Under the pieces are notes generated by a model. That model did no database searches and had not been told where the DNA came from. It saw only the letters and a program-made list of their open reading frames with translations. The position numbers and the translations under genes were made by a program. A stretch of DNA of 64,000 nucleotides from Bradyrhizobium lablabi (GTDB lineage Bacteria; Pseudomonadota; Alphaproteobacteria; Rhizobiales; Xanthobacteraceae). The stretch is from assembly GCF_018129385.1 (NCBI RefSeq), contig NZ_JAFCLN010000018.1, positions 62,001-126,000 of the forward strand, given 5' to 3'. Shown piece by piece: positions 60,525 through 64,000 of this stretch; positions within the stretch are counted from its first letter, which is position 1; every line of letters starts with the position of its first letter.

Positions 60525-61052
60525 ATGAAAGCGGCAATTTGCGCAATTCTGGCCTGTCTTTTACTGATACACACGCGCGGCGCCGAGGCACAGACCGCCA
60601 ATAGTATTGAGCAGAATTTTGCCTCATCGCTGACATCGGTCCCGTCGGAAGCGCTTGCGGTCTCCGGGAGTTTCTACGTTCCGGTCTATTCCAGCGTCTC
60701 GATGAGCCAGGGCAAGCTGCGCGCTGATTTTTCGGTGACGCTGAGCGTCCACAATGCCTCCGAGAGCCGACCCCTGGTGCTGAAGCGGGTCGCCTATTTC
60801 GACACGGCAGGCAAGCTGGTGGAGAGCTACCTGAAGGCGCCGGTTGCGCTAAAACCATTCGCGACGATCGAAGTCTTCATTCCGACCTCCGATGTCAGGG
60901 GCGGCACCGGCGCCAATTTCATGGTGGACTGGGCGGCTGCCGGCGAAATCGCGGAACCTGCCGTGGAGGCCCTGATGGTCGGCGGCATCGGCGCAGGACA
61001 CTACGCCTTTATCAGCCAGGGACGGCCGGTGAAATTGGTCGGCAAGAATTAG
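60525..61052 (+). CDS. DUF3124 domain secreted protein
   Basis: The 175-residue protein begins with a signal peptide (MKAAICAILACLLLIHTRGA). The DUF3124 domain follows: FYVPVYSSVSMSQGKLRADF, SVTLSVHNASESRPLVLKRV and PTSDVRGGTGANFMVDWAA. The family is uncharacterised and exported to the periplasm. An ATG at 60510 is a possible alternative. It is divergent from the KefB-type gene, with only 73 bases between starts. Confidence 0.85.
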   Translation: MKAAICAILACLLLIHTRGAEAQTANSIEQNFASSLTSVPSEALAVSGSFYVPVYSSVSMSQGKLRADFSVTLSVHNASESRPLVLKRVAYFDTAGKLVESYLKAPVALKPFATIEVFIPTSDVRGGTGANFMVDWAAAGEIAEPAVEALMVGGIGAGHYAFISQGRPVKLVGKN

Positions 61053-61114
61053 TCTACAAAGAGGCGGTGCAACGCCGCCTCCTCAACGAAAAAAGAAAAC
61101 GGAGAAAATGCCCA

Positions 61115-62368
61115 ATGACGTCACCGTCCTCCTCAGCCCAATTCGATTACGCTCCATTGCTTCCGGCGGGATTGCCTGCGCCGGCCGCGCGATGGACGGG
61201 GCTCGCCAAATACAGCTTTGTCGGCGGCAACAACGATCCCGACGGGGTACCGGTTGAATATCTGGCCGATGCGGTCAATGCCGTGCTCAGGCGTGAGGGC
61301 AAGGCGCTCGCGACCTACAATCTGGCGCACGGTCCGCAGGGTTATCTCCCCTTGCGCGAATTCCTCGTCAAGAAGCTCAAGCGCGACGCCGGCATGGCCT
61401 GCACGCCCGATGACATCATGATCGTCTCAGGCTCGCTCCAGGGGCTCGACCTCGTCAACCACACGCTGCTGGCGCGCGGCGACACCGTGCTGATCGAGAA
61501 GGAGAGCTATCAGGGCTCCATCAACCGACTCCAACGGCTCGGCGTCAACATGATCGGCATTCCCCTCGACGACGGCGGCATGCGGATCGATGCGGTGGCG
61601 AACGCGCTTGCCGAGCTCAAGCAAAAGGGCATCACGCCGAAATACATCTACACCATCCCGACGGTGCAGAATCCGACCGCGACCATCATGCCCGAGCAAC
61701 GCCGCACCGAGTTGCTGAAACTTTCCGAGCAACATGGCGTGCCGATCTTCGAGGACGACTGCTATGCCGACCTGACCTGGAACGGCAAACGCCCGCCTGC
61801 GCTCTACGCCATGAGCAAGACTTCCAACGTCATCCATCTCGGCTCGTTCTCCAAATCGATCGCGCCGGCCCTGCGCGTCGGCTTTCTCGTCGCGCCCTGG
61901 GCGATGATGTCGCGGATGCTGGCGCTGAAGACCGACGCCGGAAGCGGCGCGCTGGAGCAGATGGTGCTGGCGGAATTCTGCGCACCGCATTTCGAAACCC
62001 ATGTGCCGCGGCTGACCAAGGGCCTGCGCGCCAAGCTCGACACGCTGATGGAGTCCCTGAACGAGCAGTTCGGCACATCAGCCGAATTCGAGGAACCCGC
62101 CGGCGGCATCTTCCTCTGGGTCAAGCTGCCCGACAATGTCGACACCATGAAGCTATATCAGGCCGCGCTCGCGTCGGGCGTTGCCATCAACCCCGGGGTC
62201 GAGTGGTCGGTCGACAAGCCCTATTCCGGCAGCCGCCTGCGCCTGTGCTTCGCCAGCCCCTCGCATGACCAGATCCGCGAGGGCGTCGCGGTGCTGGCGG
62301 AGGTGTGCCGCAAGGAGTTTGGCGTGCCGGCCAGAAGCGCAAATGTAGAGAAGCGCGCGAAGGGCTGA
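61115..62368 (+). CDS. PLP-dependent aminotransferase, 2-aminoadipate/MocR-like class I
   Basis: The 417-residue fold-type I aminotransferase has NLAHGPQGYLPLREFLVKKL, IYTIPTVQNPTATIMPEQRR, FEDDCYADLTWNG and the PLP lysine in HLGSFSKSIAPALRVGFLVA. The C-terminal EPAGGIFLWVKLP and YSGSRLRLCFA follow, as in LysN/ARO8-like enzymes. It probably transaminates 2-aminoadipate, an aromatic or a branched-chain amino acid; the specificity is not clear. The DNA-binding domain of true MocR regulators is absent. Confidence 0.9.
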   Translation: MTSPSSSAQFDYAPLLPAGLPAPAARWTGLAKYSFVGGNNDPDGVPVEYLADAVNAVLRREGKALATYNLAHGPQGYLPLREFLVKKLKRDAGMACTPDDIMIVSGSLQGLDLVNHTLLARGDTVLIEKESYQGSINRLQRLGVNMIGIPLDDGGMRIDAVANALAELKQKGITPKYIYTIPTVQNPTATIMPEQRRTELLKLSEQHGVPIFEDDCYADLTWNGKRPPALYAMSKTSNVIHLGSFSKSIAPALRVGFLVAPWAMMSRMLALKTDAGSGALEQMVLAEFCAPHFETHVPRLTKGLRAKLDTLMESLNEQFGTSAEFEEPAGGIFLWVKLPDNVDTMKLYQAALASGVAINPGVEWSVDKPYSGSRLRLCFASPSHDQIREGVAVLAEVCRKEFGVPARSANVEKRAKG

Positions 62369-62653
62369 CGATTGGTCGATGGCCACCGCTGAAGGGAGGA
62401 AGGAGTGGCGGTCGGTCCAAGACCGTCCGGCATATCCGCGTTTCAAGTCCGACCCGGACCAACCCTCCTGACCCGATTGCGCAGAAGGGCCCACGTGGGG
62501 TTCAGATGATGGACTCGCTCTCGGACTCGTGACCATGTCACAGGCCGAACTCGACAGTGTTGAAGCGACGTCAGAATGCATTCCTTTTGCCGGCCTAATC
62601 GCTTCGCCATCTAATGGATGAGACAAGCATCCTTGGGTTTACGGAGAAGTTGA
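62369..62653. other. Intergenic region, no gene supported
   Basis: These 285 bases hold no supported gene. Short frames are present but lack ribosome binding sites. GGTCGGTCCAAGACCGTCC near 62412-62430 is a small hairpin-like dyad of unclear use. Confidence 0.5.
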
Positions 62654-62890
62654 ATGACCGAGCTAAGATTTCTGTCGGCTGCGCTGATCGCCGCAACCGT
62701 GTTCGTAACTCCAGCTGTTGCTCGCGAGAGCCATATTGGCTCGCGCCACCACTCGAGTACCGCCGATGCGCATTTCGAGAGAGGAGTCCGTCTTATTGAT
62801 GAAGGTAATCGGTTTCGCAGGTACGAGAGCCGCGATGTATGGGGTCACTGGGGCACCTACTACGGGCCCATGGTTCCCGCATTTCCATGA
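62654..62890 (+). CDS. Small secreted protein of Bradyrhizobium type
   Basis: The 78-residue protein has a signal peptide (MTELRFLSAALIAATVFVTP through AVA, about residues 1-23). The short mature part contains YESRDVWGHWGTYYGPMVP, a motif I associate with a family of small secreted proteins of Bradyrhizobium. GGAGAAG lies 6 bases before the ATG. Function unknown. Confidence 0.65.
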   Translation: MTELRFLSAALIAATVFVTPAVARESHIGSRHHSSTADAHFERGVRLIDEGNRFRRYESRDVWGHWGTYYGPMVPAFP

Positions 62891-63137
62891 TTTGAATTGG
62901 TAGACCTTACTAGGCAGGAGTCTGTCGTTGGGCACAATGCGAGATCGCGAACGCAGCGAGTGACGTCCGTTCTTGGGTGCCGGCTTAACCGGCTCTCTCG
63001 GGTTCTGACCTATAATCCAACCCGGGTCATGAACGTCGGGGCCAAGCCGCTGATCGGCTGCGGCTTGAGGGCATCGTTGAGCATCAGCCAGTCGCGAAAC
63101 CTGATCCCGCGTATCCGACGACAACTAAGAACCACCC
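62891..63137. other. Intergenic region, no gene supported
   Basis: No gene, hairpin terminator or repeat is clear in these 247 bases. A dyad around CCGGCTTAACCGG (62981-62993) is the only notable structure. Confidence 0.45.
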
Positions 63138-64000
63138 TCACCTCACCGCGAACGGCGCCTGGTATGGCCGGCCGAACGGCACGCCGTTGACCACGGTCTG
63201 CACCGGCTTCAGCAGCACCTTGCCGTCGCGCTTGTTGTTGCGGGTGTCGACGAAGGTGGTCGGCCCTTCCGCCACTTCCATGATCGCGACGTCGCCGGGC
63301 GCGCCGATCTGCAAGGTGCCGATCTTCGGCGCGCGGTTGATGATCTTTGCGGGCGTCACCGTCGCCGCCGCTACCACCTGCTCCAGCGAGGAGCCCATGG
63401 CGATGAATTTACTCATGACGTTCGGCAGGTAAGGCATGCCCGGTGAGTTGCCTGAGAACACGTGGATGTCGGACGAGATCGTGTCCGGCGCGCAGCCGCC
63501 GGGGACGGCGACTTCCGCCACCGTGAAGTCAAAGCTGCCGCCGCCATGGCCGACATCGAAGATCACGCCGCGCTGTTTGGCGGCGAGCGCCGCGGGAAGC
63601 AGTTTTCCTTCCTGCACGATGTTGGTGAAGACACCGGCGATGTTCGGCGCGCCGGAATAGGCATGGGTCAGCACGTCGCCCGGCCGCAGCAGGTCGAGGA
63701 TATCCGACATCAGCTCCTTGGTCTCGACGCCGCCGATATGCACCATCATCTTCGCCGGCCAGCCGCACGTCTCGCAGGCCTTGATGCCGCGCTTGAGCGG
63801 CTCCAGCCCATGCTTGGCGATGACGTTTTCCGACATCCGCACTTTCACGCCGAGCAGGAAATCCTGATTTTCCGCCAGCGCCATCGCGCAGGCCTCGGTT
63901 TGCGCATAGTCGATGTTGTAGAGCTCGGCGACCGGGAAACCGGACAGGCCGTTATTGGCGATGTGCAGGAACGCATAGATGCGCGCCCGCGATTGCGCCA
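63138..64000 (-). CDS. Amidohydrolase/deacetylase family metallohydrolase, N-terminus beyond window
   Basis: The minus-strand frame is open from the window edge to a stop at 63138; 286 residues are visible. Motifs include FLHIANNGLSGFPVAELYN, KMMVHIGGVE (His), DVLTHAYSGAPN (His), FDVGHGGGSFDFTVAE and DTISSDIHVFSGN with the catalytic Asp. APGDVAIMEV near the end is the usual closing segment of amidohydrolases. It is a dihydroorotase/D-aminoacylase-like enzyme with unknown substrate. The Met at 63884 is internal, not a start. Confidence 0.88.
   Translation of the reverse strand, partial: AQSRARIYAFLHIANNGLSGFPVAELYNIDYAQTEACAMALAENQDFLLGVKVRMSENVIAKHGLEPLKRGIKACETCGWPAKMMVHIGGVETKELMSDILDLLRPGDVLTHAYSGAPNIAGVFTNIVQEGKLLPAALAAKQRGVIFDVGHGGGSFDFTVAEVAVPGGCAPDTISSDIHVFSGNSPGMPYLPNVMSKFIAMGSSLEQVVAAATVTPAKIINRAPKIGTLQIGAPGDVAIMEVAEGPTTFVDTRNNKRDGKVLLKPVQTVVNGVPFGRPYQAPFAVR

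Overview
The window looks like chromosomal DNA of a Bradyrhizobium-type alphaproteobacterium (Nitrobacteraceae, Hyphomicrobiales). The evidence is high GC with strong third-position GC bias, the gene neighbourhoods (xseB, dxs, tlyA; ECF sigma and anti-sigma beside fabI), several families of hairpin-forming intergenic repeats common in that group, and small secreted proteins typical of it. This placement is an inference from sequence character; no database search was run. No rRNA, tRNA, CRISPR array, transposase or integrase was found.

Layout. 1-6 kb: a cut-off glyoxalase-type dioxygenase, a crotonase, a periplasmic 5'-nucleotidase, a histone-deacetylase-like amidohydrolase, xseB and a membrane alpha/beta hydrolase. 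6-16 kb: dxs, a nucleoside deoxyribosyltransferase, tlyA, a TrmA-type RNA methyltransferase, a nucleotidyltransferase, a DUF1194 VWA-like protein, a Sel1-type repeat protein, clpS and an unknown protein. 16-24 kb: a class III nucleotide cyclase, aroC, a histidine phosphatase, fabI, an ECF sigma/anti-sigma pair, a DnaJ-like protein, a surface lipoprotein and pdxH. 24-32 kb: an SDR, a methyltransferase, a CorA transporter, two tandem L,D-transpeptidase lipoproteins, an extensin-like secreted protein and an acyl-CoA ligase.

31.9-45.6 kb is the most distinctive part. nrdA and nrdB (minus strand) encode a ribonucleotide reductase whose small subunit has Phe at the radical-tyrosine position and the metal-ligand spacing of the class Ic (Mn/Fe, Chlamydia-type) enzyme. 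The operon is preceded by a cobalamin riboswitch. About 7 kb away, pointing the other way, a second cobalamin riboswitch precedes metE. Both targets are B12-independent enzymes, so the likely logic is to shut them off when B12 is plentiful. Between the two riboswitches lies an accessory segment: a 1405-residue TIR-nSTAND NTPase-TM-14xWD40 protein (candidate anti-phage or cell-suicide sensor), an Arg/Gly/Asp-rich secreted protein, a stand-alone NusG-like KOW protein and a VOC protein.

45.6-52.7 kb: small hypotheticals, a secreted alpha/beta hydrolase, a LysR regulator, a DUF1499 membrane protein, an MBL-fold hydrolase, glutaryl-CoA dehydrogenase and a RibB whose GTP-cyclohydrolase II half has lost its zinc cysteines. 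53-58.6 kb: a five-gene minus-strand catabolic operon (GntR/FCD regulator, FAD oxidoreductase, Bug-type binding protein, PdxA-like dehydrogenase, DUF1537 kinase) with a near-perfect 32-bp palindrome at its promoter, probably for a C4 sugar acid. 58.7-64 kb: a KefB-type antiporter, a DUF3124 protein, a PLP aminotransferase, a small secreted protein and a cut-off amidohydrolase.

Start codons were chosen from ribosome binding sites and family N-termini; where the choice is uncertain the entry says so.
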